Below are positions 12,613 to 23,149 of a stretch of DNA of 64,000 nucleotides, piece by piece. Numbering within the stretch: the stretch's first letter is position 1; each line of letters begins with the position of its first letter. Both the position numbers and the translations under genes were made by a program. The notes beneath the pieces are model-generated. The model had not been told where the DNA came from and did not search any database. It was given only the letters and a program-made list of their open reading frames with translations. The DNA comes from Rosa chinensis (Eukaryota > Streptophyta > Magnoliopsida > Rosales > Rosaceae), in NCBI RefSeq assembly GCF_002994745.2, contig NC_037091.1:56591612-56655611 (forward strand), read 5' to 3'.

Positions 12613-15137
12613 ATGAGCATGAAAGTTGAAAGCTTTCCCAGTAAGAGAGCCATTTCAGCCTTCAAACGGAGCTTTCATTCCGGCCACGTTTTGAAACAGG
12701 TTCTGTCTCTCTATCTCACACAGTTCATTACAGACACTGAGGCATAGTTTAAGCAAAAGCTTTCTCTTACAAGTAATGGGTTGGATTCAGTTTTCGATTT
12801 TTCATTGCCAATATTTGTTCTTTGGTCATGGCATTACATTTTAGTTTTTGGGTTTATGTTCAATTTTTGCATTCACATAATATTTGACAAACGCTTTAAT
12901 CCTTATTGTCAGTGTGTTTCCAATGTGAAACTGAGTAAAGAAGAGTTTGTGTCCAAATTGCTTGATAGAAGATGGACATTGCCTAGCCCTGATGCTAAAA
13001 TTCACCAAATAATGCTTTCAACCAGCAAAGTACAACCACAACCAGGCAGACCCTTGTCTGATATTTCCTTCTGGAACAATACTAACCCATGTTTTAGTCA
13101 TTCTATGGCAGAAAAGGACGATTCTTTCTTTATTGTGAGGGATGATTTGTTGCATCCGTTGATAAATGGGAATAAAGCAAGAAAATTGGATGCATTGATT
13201 CCCCTTGTTGAAGATCATTCCGTGACTGATGTGGTGAGATTATGATCCTTTTATGTTTATCATCATTTTATGAGCTTACGAACATAGATAATAATAATTT
13301 GGAGGTTATAGAGTCCAATATTTAGTACTAATTCCCATTCAAATCTAAGTTTCTCTTACGACCAAATAGCATTCAAGTCTTGACTTTGCTGTGGTTTAGG
13401 TGACATGTGGAGGTTGTCAAAGTGCCCATACAGCAGCTGTTGGTAGGTAATTTCTTGCTGCAAATACTATAGGATATTCAACCTTGCTGCAAAGTAGCAA
13501 CTTCGCTGACTTGTGTGTGCTTCAGCCGTTTCATGTTCAGAAAGAGGATTAAAACCGCATTTACTTCTACGAGGGGAGCAGCCTGAAATACTGACAGGCT
13601 ATAACTTGATGTCAACAATATATGGCAATGTCACATATGTTCCAAGATCGCTTTATGCCAATAGGGAAAAGATGTTAAAGAGCCATGCTGATTATTTGGC
13701 AGGCAGTAGCGGTAACGTCCTTCGGTTTGATGATATTTTGGAGGCCTCTTTGAATCAAAGTGATGGTGCTCTGAATCTTTTGCAAAAGGATGCTAATAGA
13801 AGTGACCATCCTCGGAAAATTGTAATTGTCAATGAAGGCGCAGGAGATGTTGTAGCATTACTAGGTAACCTAAGTCAATTCAGAACAGAGAATCATCTTA
13901 TTGCTTCCATATGTACATATTGGCATCATGTTCAGTTAGCAGGATCATGGTTTATAGACCAAGCCCCTAACATGCCCCTTAGCTTTCATATCTTGAATTG
14001 TCCACATCTTCTGAGGCATTGGTGTTACTTTATCCTTGTTTGTGTGGTTCTATTGAGAATGAAGTTTGCACTATTATGTGTGGCCTTGAAAATGCCTCCA
14101 CATAGTTATGATCATCATTGTTGTCGGCTCATTGCTAGGGAAATGCATGGGTCTAGTTTAGGGTTTCTATGATTTTTACTTTCCTTTTTTGTCTAAGACT
14201 ACATGTGCACAATTATTCCTTTATGTTTTCCATTTCTATTTTTGTGCTGTGTATTAAGTTGATCCTTGCATCCTGATGTGGTATTAGTTATTATGTTTAA
14301 AGATGTAATTCTCTCCCTAGGTTTGATTCGCCTAGCGCAGTACTTATCCCAGAATCACTTACTTGGAAAAGAGAGGGTCTTGAAGTTTGTTGTAGATTCT
14401 GGAACTGGGACAACAGCTGTTGGTTTAGCTCTTGGAGCCATATGTTTGGGGTGTGTTCCCGTATGTATTACATGACTACTTCGAATTAATTCTATGAATT
14501 ACTGAGCTTCTATTGTGGCCAGCCTATTGCAGCATATTAACTATTGCTATTGCTGCTTGTCAGGCTCCCATGGGAGGTAACTGCAGTGATGTTGGCTGAT
14601 TCATATGATGGGTACAGACATCAGGAGAAGCGCTTGATATCCAATTTTAAGAGGCATTTTGATACTCATATTGATCACTGCTTCGATGATATAGACAAAG
14701 GAATTGTGCACTGGGTAGAACGTTGCCACCCGAGAAAGTGAGTAGCCTGTTAAAATCTTCACAGCTCCTGTGATCTTGTTTATAACCAAAATGGCACACC
14801 CAATGTCATATTTATATAACACTTGATTGCGTATTTTTAGTCTTCTTCCTCTTTTTATAACTCCAATCCTGCCCCAAAAATCCTCAGATTTGGCAATGTA
14901 TTGGAAGGGGAATTAGAGGCATGCCAACATATTGCACAACAAACTGGTATTTTAGTCGACCCAGTTTACACACTTTCTGCTTGGGAGATGGCAATGGCCC
15001 TTCATAAAAAAGAAGCAGAAGTTGAAGGAGGTGTACAAGTGGTCATGCTCCACACTGGAGGCACTCTAGGCATGTTTGGATTAGCACAGAGGTACAAATC
15101 TTACTTCTCCAAGCTCAAAGTTGGATCATCCAGTTAA
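12613..15137 (+). CDS. D-CDES2: D-cysteine desulfhydrase / ACC deaminase-like PLP enzyme, 7 exons
   Basis: Fold-type II PLP enzyme of the ACC deaminase / D-cysteine desulfhydrase family, which degrades D-cysteine to pyruvate, H2S and ammonia. Exons are 12613-12699, 12913-13233, 13400-13442, 13526-13864, 14321-14450, 14564-14737 and 14888-15137. All have GT-AG junctions and stay in phase, giving about 447 residues. The motif NGNKARKLD supplies the PLP lysine at about residue 117. [14 protein letters not shown] follows, and [14 protein letters not shown] (about 290-303) is the phosphate-binding loop. [11 protein letters not shown] lies near the C-terminus. The first exon ([19 protein letters not shown]) is Arg/Ser/Lys-rich without acids early on, which fits a mitochondrial transit peptide. 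The name follows the Arabidopsis mitochondrial D-CDES2, whose TEL1 neighbour also matches here. Whether the true substrate is D-cysteine cannot be read from sequence. Confidence 0.9.
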
Positions 15138-15430
15138 AAGAGATAGTTGAGTCAAGTGAGCTCATTTACACGGCACGGAATTTAGGCATTGTAATCCCAC
15201 TGAACTTTATTCTGATTTTTGTAATGAGAAAATATGGAAAAAGAATGGAAATATTCCTCTTATTAAAAGTTTGTAATATGCAAGAGGTTCACTGGCCGTG
15301 TATTTATCCAGCTCCCTCTATCTTGATGACGGTTTGTTATCATTTCTAGAAATATCACAATCTTTTCTTCCCCAACTCTCCTTGCCCAAAAGCAACAAAA
15401 ACTGCTGCAGTTCTGGGTATAGGCCTTGAG
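15138..15430. other. 3' region of the desulfhydrase gene
   Basis: AT-rich sequence after the stop codon, probably the 3' UTR and the start of the spacer. Nothing else recognised. Confidence 0.5.
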
Positions 15431-15598
15431 AGATTATTCAGAGCACCGCCGTGCACTTGCACCAACATTAATGAATGGTTAGATTGCATTAAATATACTT
15501 TTTGTTTATTAAAAATAAAGTTGATAATAAATATCAAGGGTTGAGATTATTTTATAAGTGTTGGGTCACTTACACCGTCGGTGCATAGAATAATTTCC
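15431..15598. repeat. Short foldback element (MITE-like)
   Basis: The left arm (ATTATTCAGAGCACCGCC and onward, from 15433) is an imperfect reverse complement of the right arm ending ACCGTCGGTGCATAGAATAA (to about 15594). Pairing runs over about 55 bp with mismatches. No clear target duplication could be defined, so the superfamily is open. Confidence 0.55.
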
Positions 15599-16316
15599 AA
15601 TAAGGCTTTCTAATATTTGTTAGAAAAAACTACATGCCATGATGCAAACCTAGTCCATGGCCCAAATTTAATTGGGTTTCTAAAATTATTGATAAATCCC
15701 ACCATCTTTAAAAAACTCTTGCACATTTGCTTGCTGTATTTGCCCAAAGTCATCCATGACCCTCTCCGCTTCTCCCTCTGTCTGTCTGTGGGACTGTAAA
15801 TCTGGGAAGTAGAAAGCTAAACTTCTTTCCACATTGGGCTGCTTCCCGCTATTAATTTTTATAAGTGGAACATTCTTGATCAAAGTGATAATGTTACAAT
15901 AACACAACATATAAACATATAATTGAATCCCCTAACCTAGAATCTCTTACCCAAATAAGAAAATGCCTAGGAGGAACGCCTGTCCCAAAGCATGTATGTT
16001 TGTGTAGGTGTGTGTGCCTATTGTGGCACTTGCAAAACGATTTGCCACAGTGACTGCAGCACACGACATGGCACACACACACTCCAAGATTCTATTGACA
16101 CTAGCCATGATTAAAATAATCACTAATAATAGTGGTTGGAGCATCGGAGGGTTTGTGGTGGCAAACCAAAGCCACAAAAAACAAGTGCAGGCAACATTCC
16201 TGGTACTAAGGGGAAGCAGAATTTGATGGTCTCCTGGATCCATTGTCTCACACTCACCCTAGAGCTAAATGGCTCACCCTTCCCCAATCAAATTGAGCAT
16301 ACGAATCACGCCATGC
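15599..16316. other. Spacer, no gene recognised
   Basis: Small open frames on both strands (for example 16008-16226 + and 15947-16243 -) overlap and show no known motif. Nothing else recognised. Confidence 0.4.
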
Positions 16317-16513
16317 TTTCTGTTGGGGATGAAATCAGCTGTCTCCATCATTCTATCTCAATTTTGTTCCCTCATTATGATTGGTCCATAAATATTAAAA
16401 AAATATTTTCTTTATCTTTTGTTCTATTTTTTAATCTCTGTGGATCAATCATATTGAGAGGACAGAATTGAGACACAGAAATCTGAGACAGCTGATTTCA
16501 TTATTTTCTGTTG
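16317..16513. mobile_element. Mutator-like MITE, copy 1, with 9-bp target duplication
   Basis: The element (16326-16504, 179 bp) starts GGGATGAAATCAGCTGTCTC and ends with the inverse GAGACAGCTGATTTCA. It is flanked by the identical 9-bp direct repeat TTTCTGTTG (16317-16325 and 16505-16513). Long inverted ends and a 9-bp duplication point to the Mutator superfamily. A second copy lies 136 bp further on. It is non-coding. Confidence 0.8.
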
Positions 16514-16630
16514 ACAGTTGAGAGTAATATCGATCATGAGGTGTCGCGAATGCAAAGTCTTAGATGTAGGATTTGATTTCTTCATCCATTATCTATTTAT
16601 TTACATTAAATGTTCAAATAATATTTTAAT

Positions 16631-16772
16631 GTGTGAGGTGGGGATGAAATCAGCTGTCTCCAATTACACTATCCACATTCTGTCCCAATGCATTCTTTGT
16701 GGACCAATGAATGCATAGGGACAGAATGAATATAGTGTATTGGAGACAGCTGATTTCATCCCGTGTGAGGTG
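16631..16772. mobile_element. Mutator-like MITE, copy 2, with 10-bp target duplication
   Basis: The element (16641-16762, 122 bp) is an almost perfect hairpin starting GGGATGAAATCAGCTGTCTC and ending in the reverse complement. It is flanked by GTGTGAGGTG on both sides (16631-16640 and 16763-16772). The clean arms and identical flanks suggest a younger insertion than copy 1. Confidence 0.88.
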
Positions 16773-18583
16773 AGGATTTTGTTGCACGAGGACATCTTAG
16801 GATTTGAATCTATCTTCTCTCATAATTATTGTTAAGGCTTTTGAAGCTCAGTGATAATCTAACATAGAATCTACTTAAATATCAAGATTTTCTATACTAT
16901 TCTTTTCTCAAAGTTGAATGCTCTGCTGCTCCATCTGCAGCCTTTATACTCCAGATCTTGGCTTTTTTTCTTTTCCAGGCAAAGCAAACAGTCTTCACAA
17001 CTTTTTACATGTAATTTTAGGGCTTCTTGCACTGGCCTTTTTATCTATTCAATGGCTAGGGGCATATGTAGGTGGGAGCACCTTTCTGTTGAAGACATAA
17101 GAATAAGGAGGAAATGTAGAAAGGTATGGCTACACTTACTATATAGTATGTGATGGATAATGGAATTGAACCGGAAACAAAGATGGGGAATGTCCCTGTG
17201 TGTGTTTGGCTGTTTAGAAAGCTTATACCTGAACAGTATGAAATATGATAAACCTCCTTGAAATAGGCTAGGGTTTGCTTGGGATAAAGAGGAAAGGTCA
17301 CTTTCACGTACTTTTTGTGGGGGTGAAAAGGATGCCTTCTTCATAATGCAAGAGAGAGATTGGTGGCCCATGAATTGTGTAGAGCAAATGGGGAACACTG
17401 CAGCATTACTTGTTAACTTAATTGTAGTTCCAAGTCGTTAGATATATATTCTTGCTCAATTTCCCGACTCTCAGTAGTATTTAATTTGGTCTATACAGCA
17501 GTTTCTGTTTAGTAGAGAATTACATTATACCTTAGTGACCTAGCTAAGAAGTCCTCGTCAAGTACATTGTAACTTGAAATAGAGAAAAAGAAATTAAACC
17601 AAGAAAAATGTGAAGAAGCAACTCCTCCATACCAAAACTGGTCAATCGTGCATGACAGTAATATAGTAGTACAATCATGCTGTGACTTTACCAAGCTCAT
17701 AGATTGAGGGCATGGTAATAGTTAAATAAATGAGAGACCGTATCGAAATGTTTGAATGTGCCCCATAAACAAGTACCTTACTTATTTAGGGCTTTGATGC
17801 ATGTGTTAAATTATTTATGTATGAATGAAAAGAAAAGAATTACATAAAGGGAGACAGCAGCATGCAAAGTATCGAAGACGCGACTAAACTATGGTATCAG
17901 ACGGCATTGGAATTTGGAAGTCTCTTAGTCTCATGTTGGACTCCCCCGACTGGAAACTCCGGCGCACGTGTGCTGCTACTCTTCTGAGACTCGATCGTAC
18001 TATAAAATTAAAAATATGAAATCTCTATTATGAAATTGCCTGCTCGAAGGTACTTGGATTTGAGTCTGAACGATTTTCAAGATGTAAACCATAAGTGACA
18101 TGCTGAAAGATATCGCAGGATTCCGGCATGGATTTATGCAGTAGAAAATCTATGTCCATTAGCTAGGTTAGTCCAATTAGAAATGTAGTTTGCGTTCTAA
18201 TTAGGGAGGAAGAATGTTTGTTTTACACTAAAACTCTCGATAACTAGTTGAATGATGTTGAATTTATCCGTATTCTAAATCATGACTAAATATTAAACAT
18301 GACTAAAATGTCTAAATTCAACCTCGAGCTCCAACACATATTACTAATTTGTATGTGAGATACTAAGTTTAGTTGTTGAGTGCATTTGCATGTTATTGTA
18401 TTAATTTTAATAATTTGCATAAGATCTCATATTTGAATATCTCTCTTAAACGTCGGTACGTGGATAGATAAAAGGTTTATAAGTTGATGAACTCGATTCT
18501 TATTTTAGTCATCAAATTTTGCCATGAATTCATTAATTTTTTTTCACTATTGCAATTGAATGATGCACACCGGCCAACGGCCA
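16773..18583. other. Spacer, no gene recognised
   Basis: AT-rich sequence. Open frames at 16914-17398 on both strands overlap each other and match no family I know. A remnant of an older gene or repeat cannot be excluded. No RNA gene seen. Confidence 0.4.
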
Positions 18584-18787
18584 TATCTCTATGGAGTCCC
18601 GTTCTCCTGGTCAGCTACTGATCAGGGATTATTTGCTCAACTACCGTTCGATTGAAATAGGACGGTTGACAGATCTTATCTCTTAAAAATTTAGATATCT
18701 GTCAACCGTCCGATTGAAATCGGACGGTAGTTGAGCAAATAATTTCTGGTCAGCTACTGACCAAGGGAACATCAACGTATCTCTATG
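18584..18787. mobile_element. Mutator-like foldback MITE with 10-bp target duplication
   Basis: The element (18594-18777, about 184 bp) has inverted arms of about 75 bp. Paired landmarks are CCTGGTCAGCTACTGATCAG / CTGGTCAGCTACTGACCAAG, ATTATTTGCTCAACTACCGT and its reverse complement, and GACGGTTGACAGAT and its reverse complement around a short AT loop. TATCTCTATG occurs at both edges (18584-18593 and 18778-18787). It is non-coding and unrelated in sequence to the two MITEs near 16.5 kb. Confidence 0.8.
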
Positions 18788-20582
18788 TCATGAAATGTAA
18801 CTAAATTTACGAGTAAAAATTCTAACTTACGTACCATATATATCAAGTTCTCATCCTCTTACAACATAATTTATCATGTTTAAGAACATTTCTTTTTCTT
18901 TTTAAAAAAAAAAAACATACATCTGAAATTTTCGACGTGCTCAATAACAATGAATTTCGTCATTTCGTGATAACCATGAATGAATTATGAATCATTCAGT
19001 AAAATACACTTCTAATGTTATAAATAGAACTTCAACTGTCAAACAACCAGCTGTTAAGCTGCTCTAATTGATTATTGCAACCACCTTCACTGGCAGGTTT
19101 CAACTATAATTAACTATTTATGATTAAGCATATCTACAAAGATGAACCAAGTAATTAAAATTCTGGGAATGCCAACAAAGACGACATTCTTGGAGGAAGC
19201 AAGTAATTTTCCCCATATTGCAATGTTTACATGCATTTATTTAAACGATAAATTTATTATTCCCTCTAGCTATGTGTTCTTGACTTAGAAATGAAATTAT
19301 TTTAGTAAAAGAACCAGAAAATAAAATAAAAAACACGAATCCCCTTAAATCTGCATATAAAGTATAATGACCATATGACTAAATGGGTGTAGTTTACGTA
19401 CAAGACCTTTTCCAGATAGTGATCCTAATCACAACGTATATATTCATCGTGAAAGTTGATGTGGCCTCCCTTGCTCTGACTGTCCGTACCCCATCATCAT
19501 TCCAGCATGCATACTCCGGCCACCATCCCCCACCACCATTCTTCTACATGTATGGAATATAACTAGGGACCCTAATGCATGCGATTTTGAAAAGTTGAGG
19601 CTACATTACTGATAACCGATACATAATGTGCACGAGTTAACGTCAACTACAATTAAAGTGTATAATTTAAGTTAGGATATTGACATTGACTTATTCATTT
19701 AAAACGCTCAAACAACTTTTATATTAATAACCTTAATCTGTAAAACTTCATAATGTGCACATGAACCAACAAATGTGACCTAAATTGGACCATACTAGGT
19801 CAAAGCTTTCTCAACTTTGTGCTGAGATCTGCACAGGGCCTTTCAAATTCCTTTCCATCTCACCAAAATACATCTACTCGCACAAGTCAATGTAACATAT
19901 GAAACATACAAAGTCTACCACTCAAGCGGAGATAACGCTTCCAAAACGCGCAATACTCATGCAACGCCCACCTTGTAATTATGAAACAGCAACTGCATCA
20001 AGACTAGAAATCGATGCTAGAAAGATTGAAATCAAACCAAGACTAGTAAAAGATTTGATTTGGCAATGAATATATTTATGGAAGAGCAAGTACATAGAGT
20101 CCTTTTTTGGGTAAATGACCAAGACAAAGGGCAAAGCACCAGGTAATTTGAAAAACACAGTAAAAAAAAAAAATTCTTAAGTGGTCATCAGTCAATATAA
20201 ATAGCAATGTCAAAAAAGGTACACCATATTGTAGCAGAGCAATTATTACCCGTCCGGTTTTGGTAAAAACCCCTTTTGTGCATGACTTGTACCCTTCGAC
20301 TGCCCATGATCGCACACTACCCATTCCACGTGTACGGCCTCCGCTCATTCCAAGAGCAAAATTACCCAATCACCCCCAAAATGTAAATCTTTTATCTTCT
20401 TAAGATATCTCCCCCATCTTCAGCTCTTTGACAACACGAAAAAAAACCACTCCCCAATCCACCGGGCTAATACGGTAATTTGCGGACAAGGTCGGGAAGG
20501 GCAAAGATGCATTTTTAGGAAAAAAACTTTCAGTAGTGGCGAAAACGAAAAATAGGTTTGTGCTTTGTCTACTGTAGCTCAA
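18788..20582. other. Spacer and distal promoter of the TEL gene
   Basis: AT-rich sequence with no recognised gene. The part after about 20,000 may belong to the TEL promoter. The open frames 20076-20369 and 20400-20582 on minus show no known motif. Confidence 0.4.
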
Positions 20583-20793
20583 AACTTGAGAACTCAGACC
20601 AATTTTCAGAGAGAGAGAGAGAGCTGGAGAGGTGTACTGTTTACTCGGGAAGATAACCGGGCAAATTTGACCAGCGCTGGAAGACCCAACTGATTCCCAG
20701 TGGTTTTATTACTACAGCGGAAAACCACTTATCACTTGTTCACCATATTTCTACTCCCCTCAACTGGTTTTCCAGCCAAAACCCCAACCCCAG

Positions 20794-23149
20794 ATGGCTG
20801 AAACCGGTTTCGTCCGGTTTCCGGGTGGCCTGGACCCGGGAGCCGAGGAGTTCAGGCCCAGAAACCCGAACCCGATACCCCTATTCAGCCCACCACCACC
20901 ACCGCCTTTGCCACACCAAGTTTACTATCCCTACCCACCGCCACCGCCACCACCACCGCCCATGAACGAAGTGGTGGCGGTGCCCTACGTGCCGTCACCC
21001 GCGGCGTACGTTAGCGCGGTGACGGTGCAGGCCCCGATCCCGCCTCCGGCCGCGGGGCCGACTCGGGCGGTGCTGCTGAGGCCGGTGCCGTGTGACGTCA
21101 GCGAGGTGACGATTCGGCGGGAGTTGGAGGCGTTCGGGCAGGTGAGGTGGGTCCAGATGGAGAGGTCCTGCGACGGGATCGTGACCGTCCATTTCTACGA
21201 TCTCAGGCATGCAGAGAAGGCCTTGGCGGAGATTCGGGAGCAGCACATGCAACACCAACCACCCACCCGCCCTCCTCGTAATTCCGGTCCGTACCACCGG
21301 AGCTCCTCCGCCGTGATTGTCAGCCCCGACACGTGGGCCCACTTCGTGATTCCGGTTCACACCGCAATCCCCGAGGGCCACAACCAAGGCACCATCGTGA
21401 TTTTCAATCTCGACTCGGCGGTGACCACCTCCAGCGTCAGGCAGACGTTCCAAGCTTTTGGTATGATGAGTTCATTCATTCCTAGTCTTAAATCTTGATA
21501 CTTTCTCGTGGCCCAATAGTCACATGGATTTGACCGTGTGTGTCTTGAATTTGTTAATTTGTTTGGTTCCCACAGGTGCTGTGAAGGAATTGAGGGAGAC
21601 ACCCTCCAAGAAGCACCAGAAATTCGTGGAGTTTTTCGACGTCAGACACGCTGCTAGAGCTCTCAAGGAGATGAACGGCAAGGAGATCCATGGCAAACAG
21701 ATTGTGATCGAGTTCAGTCGCCCCGGAGGCAACAGCTGGAAGAAGCTGAATTCTCTCACCACCACTGCCGTCCCAACTGTCGTCTCTGCCAACGTTGCTT
21801 CGCCTGAGTTGTATCTGCCCGAACCGTTCTCCGGCCACTCTCGTTTCGATGCCGTCTCGCCGCTAATGTATGGTTCACAAGGCCAGTGTTCTACTAGGAC
21901 TAATTCGGGAAGTGGAAATGTTGGTGTGGAGTCTCTAGTGGCGGAGTTGAATTTGGGCGGTGGAATTGAAGAGAGGGAGTCAGCGGGGCATTCAAGAAGG
22001 GCTTCGTCGAAGAAGCAAAGCAGCCAGGCAATGGTAACGAGTCCAAGGCAGCTGCAGCAACCGCCGCCACCGCCACCGAGGAGTAGTAGGGGAAAGAGAG
22101 GAAAGCAGCCCAAGAAGTATGATACTCGCTTTCTAATCAAAGAAGACGTCATGGTTGAATCCACAAGCGATTCAAGAACCACTCTGATGATCAAGAACAT
22201 ACCGAACAAATACAGGTGGGTTTGCTCGTCCTCTACTAACTTTTACATGTATGTACTTGTGAGTTTTTCATTTTTGAATTTCATGAGCTTGTGTCTGCTT
22301 TGGGGCTATGGCATTATTTACAGTCAGAAGCTGCTATTGAGTATGCTGGACAACCACTGCATTCACTGCAACGAACAGATTCTTCGCGACGGCGATGAAG
22401 GCCAGCCTTTGTCCTCCTACGATTTCGTTTATCTCCCCATTGATTTCAAGTAATATTCTTTCTCCATTAATTTTCTTTCTTTAAATGTATACATGAAATT
22501 ATGTTTGCATACTTGTAAAGCATTGATATAAATTCCTTCATGATTGTTTGTTATTGTGGAAACAGTAACAAATGCAATGTAGGTTATGGGTTTGTTAACA
22601 TGACAAGCCCAGAGGCAACATGGAGGCTTTACAAAGCCTTTCATCACCAAAATTGGGAGGTCTTCAACTCCAGAAAGATCTGTGAAGTCACCTACGCAAG
22701 AGTTCAGGCACGCATTAAGTTTCTTCTTAACTCGTTTTCTATTTATTTTCTCAAGTAATAATTTTTGTTTTTGAAGGGTGGGAAGAAATATATTCGGAAT
22801 TTCATTGAGTTATTTATTTATTTTTAATTTTTTTATTCAGGGATTGGAAGCGTTGAAGGAGCACTTCAAGAACTCCAAGTTCCCGAGCGAAATGGATCAC
22901 TACTTGCCGGTTGTGTTTACGCCGCCCCGGGATGGCAAGCTTCTGTCGGATCCACTCCCCATCTTCGGCATCCAACACAAGTCCGGCAGCAACTCCTCCG
23001 CCGCCGTTAATCACCCCATTACTCTCCTCCTGCCTCCATCACATCAACATAACCATGATGACATGGATGACTCTGACCACTGTAGTAGCCGTAACGGCGG
23101 CGTTCTGGGTATTAATGACGACCAGGACGACGACGACCAAGACAGCTAG
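20794..23149 (+). CDS. TEL1: TERMINAL EAR1-like RNA-binding protein (Mei2 family), 5 exons
   Basis: Plant Mei2-like protein of the TEL clade, which acts in meristems and sets leaf initiation timing (maize TE1, rice PLA2). Exons are 20794-21460, 21576-22215, 22324-22449, 22566-22707 and 22841-23149, about 627 residues. The N-terminus is Pro-rich with polyproline runs. RRM1 lies near 91-160 ([20 protein letters not shown]). RRM2 lies near 199-270 ([20 protein letters not shown]). A Ser/Pro-rich linker follows, then the C-terminal Mei2 RRM (about 424-520) with [13 protein letters not shown] across the exon 2/3 junction and [20 protein letters not shown]. The intron after 22707 begins with GC instead of GT; using it joins RVQ to GLEALKEHF as in relatives, while reading through hits a stop. 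The leader (about 20,600-20,793) contains a short GA run and no upstream ATG. TEL1 rather than TEL2 is inferred from the desulfhydrase neighbour. Confidence 0.93.
22708..22840 (+). other. Non-canonical GC-AG intron in the TEL gene
   Basis: The donor reads CAG followed by GCACGC and the acceptor is TTATTCAG. No nearby GT keeps both phase and the conserved residues. Retention would add about 15 codons and then a stop, removing the C-terminal region. Confidence 0.75.

Noticed and set aside
20995..22209. Minus strand frames of 150-230 codons opposite the TEL gene
   Set aside because: Shadows of GC-rich TEL exons; no motif, and the + strand RRM domains explain the coding signal.
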